From positions 119,946,886 through 120,010,885 of the forward strand of contig CM040126.1 of NCBI GenBank assembly GCA_022559845.1: a stretch of DNA of 64,000 nucleotides, in the 5' to 3' direction. Each line of letters begins with the position of its first letter. Position 1 is the first letter of the stretch. The translations under genes and the position numbers were made by a program. This DNA is from Amorphophallus konjac. Its lineage: Eukaryota; Streptophyta; Magnoliopsida; Alismatales; Araceae. Below the pieces are notes generated by a model. That model saw nothing but the letters and a program-made list of their open reading frames with translations. It did no database searches and was not told where the DNA came from. Positions 53,720-64,000 of the stretch are shown here, in pieces.

Positions 53720-55261
53720 TTAGACATCCATATGAAGATTACACAGTCCAAGCTCTCTTCTAAGACAAGTAAATCTTTCATTATTCAGAGGCTTGGTAAA
53801 AATGTCAGCTAATTGATGTTGTGAATCTACAAACACCAATTTAAAACTTCCTTTATTAACTTCATCTCGCAGGAAATGATGCCTAATTTCTATGTGTTTG
53901 GTCCTAGAGTGCTGGATGGGGTTCTTTGCCAGGTTAATGGCACTTGTGTTATCACACAAGATTGGGACACACCCAAGATCAATTTGATAATCTTGGAGTT
54001 GGTGTTTGATCCACAACACTTGAGTGCCACAACTCCCTGCACCGACATATTCTGCCTCCGCAGTGGATAGTGCCACTGAGTGTTGTTTCTTGGATGCCCA
54101 AGAAACCAAACACCCTCCCAAAAATTGGCAATAGCCACTTATGCTTTTCATGTCAAGTTTGCATCCAACATAGTCTGCATCAGAATAAGATACTAAATCA
54201 AGAGCGCAAGATGCAGGATACCAAATCCCTAAATCTCGAGTTCCGACAAGGTATCGAAAGATACGCTTAACAGAGCTCAAGTGGGATTCTCTAGGATCAG
54301 ATTGAAAACGAGCACACATGCATACACAAAATTGGATATATGGCCTAGATGCAGTAAGATAGAGGAGTGATGCGATCATACCTCGATAAGTCTTTGCATC
54401 CACTGATTTACCTTTCAGATCTGCATCTAGAATTGTGTTGGTGCTCATGGGAGTGTTGATTGCTTTAAGATTCTCCATTTGATATTTCTTCAATAGCTCA
54501 GAGATAGACTTTGCCTGGTTGATGAAGCATCCTTCCTTGATTTGGGTGATTTGAAGACCTAGAAAAAATTGTAGCTCACCCATTAGACTCATTTCAAATT
54601 TAAGAGTCATCAATTGTGCAAATTTCTCACACATGCTTGGTTTAGTGGATCCAAAGACTATATCATCAACGTAAATTTGAACCAGAACAATGTCATTATT
54701 TCTTACCTTTGTGAATAAAGTTTGGTCCACTTTACCTCTTGAATACCCTTTTTCAGTGAGGTATGAGCTGAGTCTATCGTACCATGCTCGAGGTGCCTGT
54801 TTAACCCCATAGAGAGCTTTGTCTAATCTGTAAACATGGTTAGGACAGTCTATGCACTCAAAACCAGGGGGTTGTTCAACATACACCTCTTCTTTTATTA
54901 GACTATTAAGAAACGCACTTTTTACATCCATTTATTGAAGTTTTATTCCATGGCAGCAAGCATATGCAAGTAATAACCTAATGGCCTCTAATCTAGCTAC
55001 TGGAGCAAAGGATTCTTCAAAATCAATGCCGAATTCTTGGTTATATCCTTGTGCTACCAGTCTTGCTTTATTTCTTATCACAATTCCATTTTTATTTTGT
55101 TTATTTCTGAAAACCCACTTAGTTCCAATTACTGAATGTTCATTGGGTCTTGGTACAAGGTGCCACACTTTGTTTCTCTTGAATTGATTTAGTTCTTCAT
55201 GCATTGCAGTTATCCAACATTCATCTTTTAGGGCTTCAATTACATTTTTAGGTTCAATTTA
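53720..55261 (-). pseudogene. pol-RT: Copia B reverse transcriptase and RNase H
   Basis: RT starts at about 55240 after a TAA (55259-55261) replacing Gln: [31 protein letters not shown] and [19 protein letters not shown] second TAA (about 54932) precedes MDVKSAFLN. From 54931 the frame is open for 403 residues to its natural end: QIYVDDIVFGS (catalytic YVDD), YRGMIASLLYLTASRPYIQF, then RNase H with SDADYVGC, STAEAEYVGAG, LCDNTSAINLAKN and ADIFTKPL. It is the best preserved pol segment in the window. Confidence 0.95.
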
Positions 55262-56779
55262 AGACACAAGAGCCAGATTATCCATTTCCTCAATTATCCT
55301 AAAGTGAGATCTAGTTCTAGTAGGGTCATACAGATTGCCAATAACGCTTGATAAAGGATGATCTCTTAACATTCTAACCTTGGTTAGAGAATTACCTTCA
55401 TTAGCATCTACATTACCTTGAGTGCTTGATTCTGCTAGACTCTCACCTGGCCTTGACTTTTTCTCCTGGAGATCTTGTTCTTCCTTTACTTCAAGGAACT
55501 CCCCATCATCCTTGTCCCTGCAAGATTGTTCATTTTCAGATCTAACATTCATTTCATCAAAGACAATATGAGGAGATTCTTTAACGTTTTGAGTTTTGAC
55601 ATTTAGGACTCTATAGGCCCTAGAGTGATTAGAATATCCCAGAAAAATGGCTGGTTCACTCTTAGGCTCAAACTTATCCAAGTCACGTTTGTCATTATTT
55701 TGAACAAAGCATTTTGACCCAAAAACTTTGAAATGAGCAACATATGGCTTCTTACCTTTCATTAACTCATATGGAGTCTTTTTGGACAGAGGTCTTACCA
55801 TTGCATGATTTATAATGTAGCACGGAGTGTTTACCGCCTCAGCCCAGAACTTCTTTGGAAGTTGTCCTTCGATCAGCATTGTTCTAGCCATCTCCACAAG
55901 AGTTCTGTTTCTTCTTTCCACCACTCCATTCTGTTCAGGAGTTCTTGGTGACGAGAATTTGTGTGATATTCCTTTTGCCCTTCAAAACCCATCAAATTCT
56001 GAGTTTTCGAACTCTCCTCCATGATCTGACATAATAGATGAAATAGTATACTTACCATCCTGTTGAACTTTCTTGAAAAATGCCTGAAATTCTTCAAACG
56101 CATCATTTTTATGAGATAAAAAGAACACCCAAGTGAACCTAGAAAAGTCATCTACCAAAACAAAGCCATATCTATTTCCACTTAAACTTGTTGTTCTCGT
56201 GGGTCCAAACAGATCCATGTGAATAAGTTCAAGAGGTCTAGAAGATTGGTTTTCTATTCTAGATTTAAATGACTTCCTAGTGTGCTTACCTTGAGTGCAT
56301 GCATCATAAACTTTGTAATTTTGTTTAAAAGAGACATCAAGCAACCCGTTTACCATGCTGAATTTTGTTAACTTATGCATGACACTATAGCTAACATGTC
56401 CTAGTCTACGATGCCATAGCCAAGTCAGCTCACTTTTGTTCACAGCAAGACAGAGATTATTATGAGCAGGATCATCTAAGTCTACCATGTACATGTTGTT
56501 TATTCTTTTTCCAATGAACTTAACATTTTCAGAATGTATTTCAAGAATGGTGCATACAAGAGAATAAAACACAACCTTGTGTCCCCTGTCACACAGTTGG
56601 CTTATACTAAGAAGATTATATTCTAGTCCTTCAACAAGTAGCACGTCATCAATGGAGTTCATGTGAGTTTTGCCAACTTTACCTTTTCCAATAATTTTGC
56701 CTTTATTGTTGCCCCCAAACGTGACATGCCCTCCTTCTTTCTCAACCAAGAAACAAAATTTTACCTTATCCCCCGTCAT
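55259..56779 (-). pseudogene. pol-INT: Copia B integrase and INT-RT linker
   Basis: GAG-pre-integrase with LTWLWHRRLGHVSYSVMHKL (zinc His intact, unlike A), DACTQGKHTRKSFK, then the core with D in HMDLFGP, D in IMSDHGGEF and E in TPEQNGVVERRN. A TGA at 55979-55981 splits the core (DGF*RAKG). After it come KFWAEAVNTPCYIINHAMV, PAIFLGYSNHSRAYRV and an acidic linker (EVKEEQDLQEKKSRPGE) to the TAA at 55259. Confidence 0.94.
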
Positions 56780-56830
56780 ATGCCTTAAGCAACCGCTTTC
56801 AAGATATCACCTATTGTGTACAGCTGTAAG
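56735..56830 (-). pseudogene. pol-PR: Copia B protease start
   Basis: YLESGCLRHMTGDKVKF is preceded by TGA (56807-56809) in place of the conserved Trp. The catalytic position is ESG, as in A. VTFGGNNKGKIIGKGKVGK follows in the frame continuing into integrase. Confidence 0.8.
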
Positions 56831-58255
56831 GCACTCCTGCAAATCACATCAAACAAGAGATTTTGGAACCCAAATACACTTGGGTCCCATCACACCATAA
56901 GATTGTGTCAAATAAGACAACATGCTTTTGGGAATCCATATTTGTTGTTTTGGAGATTTTTGAGATGTGGAGTTCATAGGTTTGAGAATTTTCTAATTAG
57001 GTTGAGGTATCCTTTGGAATGACCTTTTTGAATCAGTTCTGTTGTTAGAGAAGTATGAAGTTTTATTCTTGTTCCCATTCCAATGATTATTGTGACTCCA
57101 AGAAGCACTGGGGAATCTAGGATAATAAGTTCTAGAAAAATACTGAACTCTTGAAGGAATGAAGGTTCACTGCGTAGACCCTCTCACCTGACTGCGTTGA
57201 CTCATCCATCTAACCCTTCTGTCATATGGGTTCTGGTGCATAGGATGCGTTGACGCACTGTAGTGGCTGCGTCGACTCAATGTAGTATTTCCAAAAGAAT
57301 ACCCATCCTGGAAGGGTGTATGCGTTGACACAGTATGGACACTGCGTTGACGTGGCCAATGGTTTGTTCTAGCATTATTTCTGTAGAACCCCTTGGACAT
57401 GGGTTGAGTGGACGCAGGGTACCCAGTGCGTTGACGCAACTGTCTTGTAACAGACCTATGACTCCCTAAATTTCTATAAGTCTGATGCTAGGTTGATGAA
57501 CTAGGGTCTATAGGCTGACCTGAGGGTTTACTTCTGAGCTTAGGCACATTCTTATGGTGATTGGCATTTAAGGTAACCTTCATTTTCTCTTTGCCCTTTT
57601 CTTTTCGGATTTCATCCGTCTGTTTTAGTTTTTCTTGACTTTTCTCATGAGACTTCTTTTCAGCCATTTGGCTCTGCCCAGATGTGCCTTGTTCATAAAC
57701 AAATGTTACAAGTCTAGTTCCTAGATCCTTCTTTTTGGTTGGATTGTAACCAAGTCCTTCTTTCCCAAAATTGCTTCTTATTCCCATGACAGCTTCAAGA
57801 TTGTTTTTACCCTGTGTTAATTTCTCTAGAGAGGCTTGTTTACTTGAATTCTCATCTTCCAGCCTCTTCAAATTTTCTTGGAATTCTTGATTCACTCCTT
57901 GAATGGCTTTGAATTTCTCTTCAGCAATTTTTACTTCACTCTCCAATTTTTGAATTCTTAGTTTCAGTTCATCATGCACTTTCAGAAAAAATTCGTTTTC
58001 TCTCTTCATCTCTATTAATTGATCACTTTCGTCAAGAGATTTTCTTAAACTGGTAATTTTAGATTCTAAGCACCTTATTTTCTCATTCAAAGAATTTTCT
58101 TGACTAGTCAAACTTTTCTTTTTCTTCAGTGATTTATTTTCTTTCTTTACATAATCATACTTATCTAACAATTCATTAAAAGCTTCTTCCCAATCACTGC
58201 AAGAAAAGTTTTTGAAGGAAGAAGTTACCTCATCCTGCTCATCACCCTTAGCCAT
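56831..58255 (-). pseudogene. gag: Copia B Gag tail: coiled coil and linker
   Basis: A 255-codon open stretch (57488-58255) holds a long coiled coil (EAFNELLDKYDYVKKENKSL, LNEKIRCLESKITSLRKSL, LKLRIQKLESEVKIAEEKF), the conserved EGLGYNPTKKKDLGTR and a Lys-rich end. A TAG at 57488-57490 replaces Gln. The following Arg/Ser/Thr-rich linker (57167-57439) is encoded by DNA with six TGCGTTGAC-like motifs. Further stops precede QIWIPKSM and the protease. Confidence 0.85.
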
Positions 58256-59304
58256 GAAGCACAGCTTAACATCACTCTCTTCTTCAAAGTGCTTTCTTCT
58301 TCATCTTCATCTTTCTCCTCGTCACTCCACATACTCATCATGGCCTTGGGCTTTTTGTTTTTCCACTTTGGCTGAGCTTTCTTCATATTCTCTAGACATT
58401 CAGATTTGATATGTCCTTGTTTCCTGCATTTATAACAAACAACCTTGTCAGATTTCTTTGAATTTTCTGATTTGAATTTTGAACTATTTCTTACCTGCGG
58501 TCTTCGACTCCTTACAGCCTTAACTTCCTTCCTTAAAAATTTCTTGAATTTCCTGGTGAGCATGGCTATCTCACCTGAATCATCGTATGAACTAGATGAC
58601 TGACTGTCATCTGAACTCTCCTTGCTACTTGGTCCTACCTTCAATGCAAGGGGCTTTTTCTTTTTCACATCCTCATCTGTCCTTTTGAAGTTCAGCTCAT
58701 AAGCCATCAAAGATCCGATGAGCTCATCAGGGGTAGTGGTAGGAAGGTTCCTAGATTCCTCAACAACCGTGGCCTTGGTGTGCCAAATTGGAGTTGGGGA
58801 TCTAAGAATTTTCCTGACCAGTTCATAATCACTATAAACCTTTCCCAGACCTTTAAGACCATTCACTAATAGAGTTAGCCTAGCATACATTTCAGATATA
58901 TTTTCCTCTGGCTTCATTCTAAAAGCTTCATACTCAGAAATTAACACATTAGCTTTTGTCTCTCTTACCTCTGACGTACCTTCATAGATGACTTCAAGTC
59001 TATCCCACATTTTCTTGGCACTGGCACATGAGGACACTCGTGAAAACTCCTTAGGATGCAATGAGCATTGCATGATATTCATAGCTTGCCAATTGATGTT
59101 GGACTTTCGAATCTGCTCTTTTACCCAAAGTTCTTCATCTCCTTCTAACTGATAGGGTCCTTTGCTCACGACTCTCCAAATCTCATGGTCCTGAGATCTC
59201 AGAAATACCTACATCTAATTTTTCCAGTAAGCATAGTTAGTGCCATCAAAGAAGGGTGGCCTATTCACTGCATACCCTTCAGGCATGAGCCCCCTGTTAT
59301 CCAT
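58225..59304 (-). pseudogene. gag: Copia B Gag N-terminal part with zinc knuckle
   Basis: The natural start is ATG at 59302-59304 (MDNRGLMPEGYAVNRPPFF). Two TAG codons at 59215-59217 and 59209-59211 break the YWKN-M-VFL segment. From 59169 it is open: QAMNIMQCSLHPKEFSRVSS, MWDRLEVIYEGTSEVRETKA, EEESRNLPTTT-type VVEESRNLPTTTPDELIGSL (UBN2-type copia Gag core), the knuckle CYKCRKQGHIKSEC and an acidic tail. A 1-nt frameshift near 58265 joins it to the coiled-coil tail. The protein would form the particle shell and bind the element RNA. Confidence 0.92.
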
Positions 59305-59348
59305 TCCACTATATCTCTCTGGGTTGTAAGACCCTTAACAAGAGAGCC

Positions 59349-59360
59349 AAGCTCTGATAC
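59349..59360 (-). other. Copia B primer-binding site (tRNA-iMet)
   Basis: Plus-strand GCTCTGATACCA, two bases from the 5' LTR. Element A has the same two-base spacing. Confidence 0.95.
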
Positions 59361-59362
59361 CA

Positions 59363-61108
59363 TGTGTAGGATTAGGTGGAAGGTCAAACTAGAGGGGGAG
59401 GGGGTGAATAGGTTGACCCTTTGAAAATTTTATGCAAGATCACACTCGCTATCAAAAACATAATGCTAATCAAAAAATCAATAACTAAATGTGTGTAGAT
59501 CGAGCCTACTCAAACATATAACGTCAAGCAGATTGTGCGAATAATGGCAAACCACAAGAGAACACCGATTTTTATGGTGGTTCGGTCTCCCTGTGGAGAC
59601 CTACGTCCACCCCTCACTAAAACCAGTGAGGATCCCTGCTGAGCCTTACAGCTTAGCTACACCGAGGAATAAACTCCTTAACATCGCTGAGCACTACAGC
59701 TTGGCAAGACAGAGGAACAAATCCTCTCAACCGCTGACAAACAGCTTGAAGGCAAACACGCCCAAATACCCTTGATCCAAGCACAATCTGCTGGATCAAA
59801 CTAGTACGAGGGAGAAATACAATAACAGAGTTCAAACTGAAAAATAAAAGCAATAAACGAAATCACTCAGAGATGGAAGAATAGCTCTAGATCTGTGATG
59901 CTGCTGGATCTCAAGCTCGAACTCAGAAGTCTGGAGGAAGATGTTTCAACGATCAACTAGCCTTCTTTTTCTGAGGGTAGATGAACTCGCACTGATCCAC
60001 TGCCCCTGGATCTCCTCTGATAGTCAGTGGATGCAGCACGATACCAACAGGAAGACGATGGACTCCACGATCCTTCTCAAGGGCTTCACTCGCTCAGGTT
60101 CGACTGTAGCTCCTCCAAATCTTCTTCTCTGTTCTCCTCTTTCTCTTCTCTCTGGATCGTGCAGTCTCTTTCTGATTCTGCTCTTCTAAGGTATTTTTCA
60201 ATCCTCACACACACGATCATCTTCTCCAGATGGAGAAGTCTTCTTTTTATAGCAGTAGCAGATAGGTGGGCGTGTGTCCTCCACGAATTCCCGCCCAAGC
60301 GCCTTGACCACGTGGCAGTATTTCAGCTCACTGCTTTACACGTGTCACGATCCTAGCACATCCTCCATTCTTGGATCACGTGCCCTTCTTAAACTCCTCG
60401 AGCAAATATCCTGCAAAGGTCAGACTTAATATCAGTTAAAATCAATATGAGGATAGTAGAAAGATGCACAGAGTTGGTTCGAGAATGTATAGACTTGCTA
60501 AGTCATCAAGGCAACCATGTGTAGACTTAATATTCAAATGCACGAACTTTACGTATGTATGGAACAAAAGTTGCACATACATGCCACCAAAGAATGTACA
60601 GACTTTGCGTGCAATGTACAAGCGATGCACAGATATGCCACCGAAGAATGTACAGACTTTGAGTGCATGGTACAAACGATGCACACACATGCCGTCGAAG
60701 AATGTACAGACTTTGCGTGCATGGAGCAAGAGATGTATCGACTTGCTACTGAAGAATGTACGGACTTTGTTCATGCAAGAAAACATGCACTGAGTATGTT
60801 TTGGCCTTTTGAACTGATGCGTCGACGCTGCGGAGATGCGGCGTTGATGCACTGAGTTTATATTAGTGACTTATGATTTAGCCTCTTGAACTATTACGTG
60901 GACGCCTTCAGAGTCTTGTGTAGACGATGTCCTTGAGGCAACCCACTGCGTGGACGCCATGAATCATCCTGCGTCGACCCTGTCCCTTTCGTGCATTCAA
61001 AAATAAACCAGATGCATGCGTTACTGAATCAAGATTTAGTTCAACATTTAAAGTTGAATTCAACACACACATCTCATGGTTGTCATCATCAAAACCAGGG
61101 GCACAACA
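59363..61108 (-). mobile_element. Copia B 5' LTR
   Basis: Partner of 49476-51238; lacks 18 bp present near 49910-49930. TATA at 60244-60252. Ends GGGGCACAACA at 61108, followed by TCATC. Confidence 0.92.
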
Positions 61109-61637
61109 TCATCCATAATAGTGGATTCAGGGACCTGAGAATTTTCCTAACTAATTCATACTCATTGTACACCTTACCTAGACTCCTCAAACTATTGGTG
61201 ATAACCATCAATCGAGCGTACATCTCAGAGATGGACTCATCTGATTTCATCTTGAAGGCTTCATATTCTGAGATTAACATGTTAGCCTTAGTCTCTCTCA
61301 CCTGAGACGTACCCTCGTAGATTACCTCTAGCTTATCCCACATTTCCTTAGCAGTAGAACAGGAAGAAACTCTTGAAAACTCCGTGGGATGTAGAGCGCA
61401 CTGAATCACATTGATAGCACTCCAATTCAATGTAGATCTCTGAATTTGCTCTCTAGTCCATACTTCCTCATCATCAGGGAGCTTGAATGGTCCCTTGCTT
61501 ATAACTTTCCAAATCTCATAATCTTTCGCACGAAGGAAGACCTACATGCGATTTTTCCAATATACATAATTATTTTCATCAAAGTAAGGAGGCTTACTAG
61601 TTGAGTGACCTTCTGTGATTAATCCTCTAGCATCCAT
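61109..61637 (-). pseudogene. gag: Copia A Gag N-terminal part
   Basis: Starts with ATG at 61635-61637 (MDARGLITEGHSTSKPPYF), runs through VYWKNRM, a TAG at 61542-61544 in place of Gln, FLRAKDYEIWKVISKGPF, then NWSAINVIQCALHPTEFSRV, MWDKLEVIYEGTSQVRETKA and YELVRKILRSLNPLLW, ending where copia B was inserted. It is homologous along its length to the B Gag and continues at 49475. Confidence 0.9.
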
Positions 61638-61680
61638 TTCGGCTAACCTCTCCGGATGTGAAGCCCTTAAGGAGAGTTAG

Positions 61681-61692
61681 GCTCTGATACCA
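61681..61692 (-). other. Copia A primer-binding site (tRNA-iMet)
   Basis: Plus-strand GCTCTGATACCA, two bases before the 5' LTR start TGTTGAATCG at 61695. Confidence 0.95.
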
Positions 61693-61694
61693 CA

Positions 61695-63507
61695 TGTTGA
61701 ATCGAATGAATACAGATCTAGAGGGGGGTGAATAAATCTACCCCAAATTAAAATTGATTCACAGTAATTAAAAGAAATGCGGAATTAGGAATTAACTACT
61801 ACAAATCACACAACTAAACTAATATGAATCATCATCTATGGAATCAACAGTTCACTGAATTTGATAACTCAGTATGGTACCAGGCGGAGGGTTGGTTAGA
61901 TACTCTCCTAACGCAAGGATCAGTTTTCCAGATAGATGTAATCTATCCTTCTGACTTATCCTTTTATATAAAACTGACTTATCTATTATAAACCAGAATT
62001 ATGAAGATGAAATTCAACTCAATTCAGAATAGATTCAAACTTCAACGAATAGGCACGGTTAATGGCAATCAATTGAATATAGAAGAATTCAGATGAATAC
62101 GCAGACAGATCAGAGAAATTAGCACTGTGCTTTCCTAGGCATTCATCTAGTCAAGTGGCGAAAAGTAGATAAGCAGACAACAAAGTAATTTTAGGTGGTT
62201 CAATCTTGAGATCGAGATCTACATCCACCCCTTACTCAACTGAGTAAGGCTTACTACTGACTCACAGCTTGAATCTACTGATCCACAGCTTCAGGGACTA
62301 GATCCCTACAATCAGTTGAGCTTCACAGCTTGCTAGACCGTTGATTCACAGCTTCAACCACTAAGCTTCACAACTTTCTATCCGAGGATTCAACCTCACC
62401 TGCTGAGCTTCATAGCTTGCTCTGCTGATACACAGCTTACAAGAGATTTGAGAAGAAAAGATGAAAGAAACAACGAAAGATGATAACACAATCTAGCTCT
62501 ACAGGAGCAATCTGACTCTGGATTTGATCCAGAAGTCAGGAAACAAATATCTGCTTCAATCTTACTCCTCTTACGGTACTCTGTTTTCTTCTCAGCAACA
62601 CTCTTCATTGAATTCTTACCAGACTCTTCTTCCTCAACTGCTCTCCTTGCCTCAGCTTCTCTAGCTCTCAAACACTACTTCTGATCTTCTCTATCCTCGC
62701 TATTTTTGCTCTGAATTTTCTGGCTACACTGGCTCCCTTCTTCTTCATCTTCTTTTTCTTCTATGTATCTTCTTCTCTCAGTTGAGCGATCAGGCCTCTA
62801 TTTATAGGCTCGTGAGAGATTGGGCGCGTGGAAAACACGTTCCCGCCCAAGGAATTTTGAAAGAATGCGTTGCTGGATGTCCACGTGTCTCACGTTGAAG
62901 GTTCGCTTTCCACGTGGCTGAATTTCCAGTTGAGACTTGCCTTGGATCACGTGCCTATGGATAAAGACCTCAAGCCACGTGACCATAATGAGTGTAAGGC
63001 ATGTTGCATTTCATATGTTCGATCCTGGATCTTTCAGTGACTTAAGTCCATGTTAATTTGAACATAAGACATAAAGCATTTTGTCAGACGCTTTGTAAGC
63101 ATGAGTGGATAACTAATATGCACAGACCTATTGAGATAAGAGTCACAGTACATTCATAAATTTCAGACAAGTGTGAAAGATGCACAGACTTGACTATGTA
63201 TTATACACATATGATGCACTGACATGATATGAGACATTGACACATACTTGCATCGACCTTCTACTGGTATGCTCAGACCTTAAAGGTGCATGTGCTCCAA
63301 GCTAGCACATATGCTCAGACCTAAAATTCCACATATGCTCAGACCTTAGTGTACGCTCATGCACAGACCTATATGTGCACATACTTTAACATGTGCGTAG
63401 ACCTTGAATTTCAAATGTGCACAGACCTTGAATTCCAAATATGCACAGACCCAAAACATGCATAGACCTATATATATGTGCATAGACTTGAACATGTGCA
63501 CAGACCT
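61695..63507 (-). mobile_element. Copia A 5' LTR, cut by LTR D
   Basis: Matches 39984 onward up to the motif array (CATGTGCACAGACCT), where LTR D begins. TATA at 62798-62808. The leader hairpin CTTACTCA/TGAGTAAG is conserved near 62231. The missing U3 end should lie beyond the window. Confidence 0.9.
62798..62808 (-). promoter_or_regulatory. TATA box, copia A 5' LTR
   Basis: Plus-strand CTATTTATAGG, same context as 41094-41104. Confidence 0.65.
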
Positions 63508-64000
63508 TGTGATGGCGACATCACCTCCCATGCCCACGTTCACAGCTCATCTCCTCGCCCCGGTTGCATCCGGTATGGTCTAGTTATTTAATTTGAGTCC
63601 TATGTAATTTTTATTTGAGTCATTTGATGTATTTTCCCTTTTATTTGAGTCTTGTACCTAGGTTAATGAGTCATTTACCTAGGTTGAGTGTCATTAGATT
63701 GTTTAGAATGGTTATTGGGCCCAATTCTTTGGGCTAGGCCCAGGGGTGCCCCAACCCCCTTGGTCTTTGGTCATTGTAGTAAGAGTCAGGGACTTTTGTA
63801 GAAATGTGGGTTGCCTATATATAGGACCCCATTCCACTCATTTCAACTTAATGAATCAATGAATGAAAATTGCCATTTGAGAGTTCAAATTTCCTATTGG
63901 AGAGATTCCATTAGTTGGGTGAGAAACCCTTGGGAGTGATTCCCCCTATCCCCCCTCTCTCTCTCTATCTCTCTCTCTAATAAGTCATTTTCTCTCTCCT
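63508..64000 (+). mobile_element. Start of LTR D, unknown family, runs off the window
   Basis: The A LTR match stops abruptly at TGTGATGGCGACATCACC, a typical TG start with a terminal inverted GGCGAC/ATCACC-like palindrome (GATG-GCGA-CATC). TATA (CTATATATAGG) lies at 63815-63825 on the plus strand, followed by a leader that becomes (CT)n-rich near 63955-63980. Plus orientation and LTR identity are inferred from these signals. The family is not recognised. Confidence 0.6.
63815..63825 (+). promoter_or_regulatory. TATA box of LTR D
   Basis: CTATATATAGG about 300 bp from the LTR start. Confidence 0.6.

Larger units (their letters stand above)
49476..61108 (-). mobile_element. SIRE-type copia element B, nested in A gag
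   Basis: An 11.6-kb minus-strand element: LTRs 49476-51238 and 59363-61108, primer site at 59349-59360, gag, PR, INT, RT and RNase H, and a long 3' spacer. It is related to A but is a distinct family (LTRs start TGTTGTGCCCC in sense against TGTGTGGG in A). LTR copies differ by a few percent in the stretches compared, plus an 18-bp indel near 49910. Stops in gag and pol make it inactive, although the last 403 codons of pol are open. Confidence 0.93.
39984..63507 (-). mobile_element. SIRE-type copia element A (with B nested inside)
   Basis: Minus-strand element: 3' LTR 39984-42472, interior 42473-61694, 5' LTR from 61695, cut at 63507 by LTR D. Gene order gag-PR-INT-RT-RNase H is that of copia. 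The RT wording [20 protein letters not shown] and ASRPDIQFSVCLCARFQ, a long coiled-coil Gag tail and a long 3' spacer fit the SIRE (Maximus) clade. Left flank is AGATG; the right TSD lies outside the window. Stops at expected Gln/Trp codons and a 1-nt frameshift make it inactive. Confidence 0.92.

Overview
This window is plant nuclear heterochromatin made almost entirely of LTR retrotransposons inserted into one another. The evidence is the tRNA-iMet primer-binding sites (TGGTATCAGAGC), a Tekay-type chromovirus with integrase plus chromodomain, SIRE-type copia elements, large non-coding LTR elements, solo LTRs with intact 5-bp target-site duplications (TSDs), and premature stops mostly at CAG, CGA or TGG sites. 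I found no host protein gene and no rRNA, tRNA or CRISPR locus. The species cannot be told from the sequence. For convenience I name the elements O, Tekay, Y, X, Z, LARD, N, W, V, C, A, B and D.

Layout, left half. The window opens in the last 181 bp of the 5' LTR of O (+), a gypsy element with only a 722-bp interior (182-903) that holds a mini-Gag zinc-knuckle ORF. Its 3' LTR (904-15534) is split by a complete Tekay chromovirus (2408-13578, TSD GCTAC). O lies in LTR Y (to 17243), which lies in LTR X (17244-18027, resuming 30498-30742). X is split by solo LTR Z (18028-30492, TSD GGGCT), and Z is split by a young LARD (20750-30260, TSD CCACT, LTRs about 1.2% different). About 430 bp of A+T-rich DNA (30743-31173) is the only stretch I cannot assign.

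Layout, right half. LTR N (-, from 31174) is split by solo LTR W (+, 32299-35009, TSD GTACA) and by the short non-autonomous element V (-, 36327-38256). V is entered by copia LTR C (-, 38257-39983), C by SIRE element A (-, 39984-63507), A's gag gene by SIRE element B (-, 49476-61108), and A's 5' LTR by an LTR of unknown family, D (+, 63508 to the window end). The chain N>V>C>A>B is five levels deep.

How the parts work together. Only Tekay, A and B carry pol, and all three are broken by stops and frameshifts. O, LARD and V keep the cis signals (LTR, PBS and, for O and LARD, polypurine tract) but no pol, so they would depend on enzymes from relatives. The LARD's 3' end is almost the same as the Tekay 3' end, pointing to Tekay-type enzymes as its driver.

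The most unusual signal is in the LTRs. Nearly every family here carries an array of short inverted repeats (predicted hairpins). Arm sequences differ between units and families, but the two arms change together (paired substitutions, G.U pairs). In gypsy LTRs the arrays sit mostly in what looks like an intron inside the LTR; in SIRE LTRs they sit in the transcribed R-U5 leader. A second shared signal is a sense-strand motif, AAGGTC(G/T)GTGCA, repeated many times in the Tekay LTR and in SIRE A, two unrelated superfamilies. Both are proposed as worth testing; their function is unknown.
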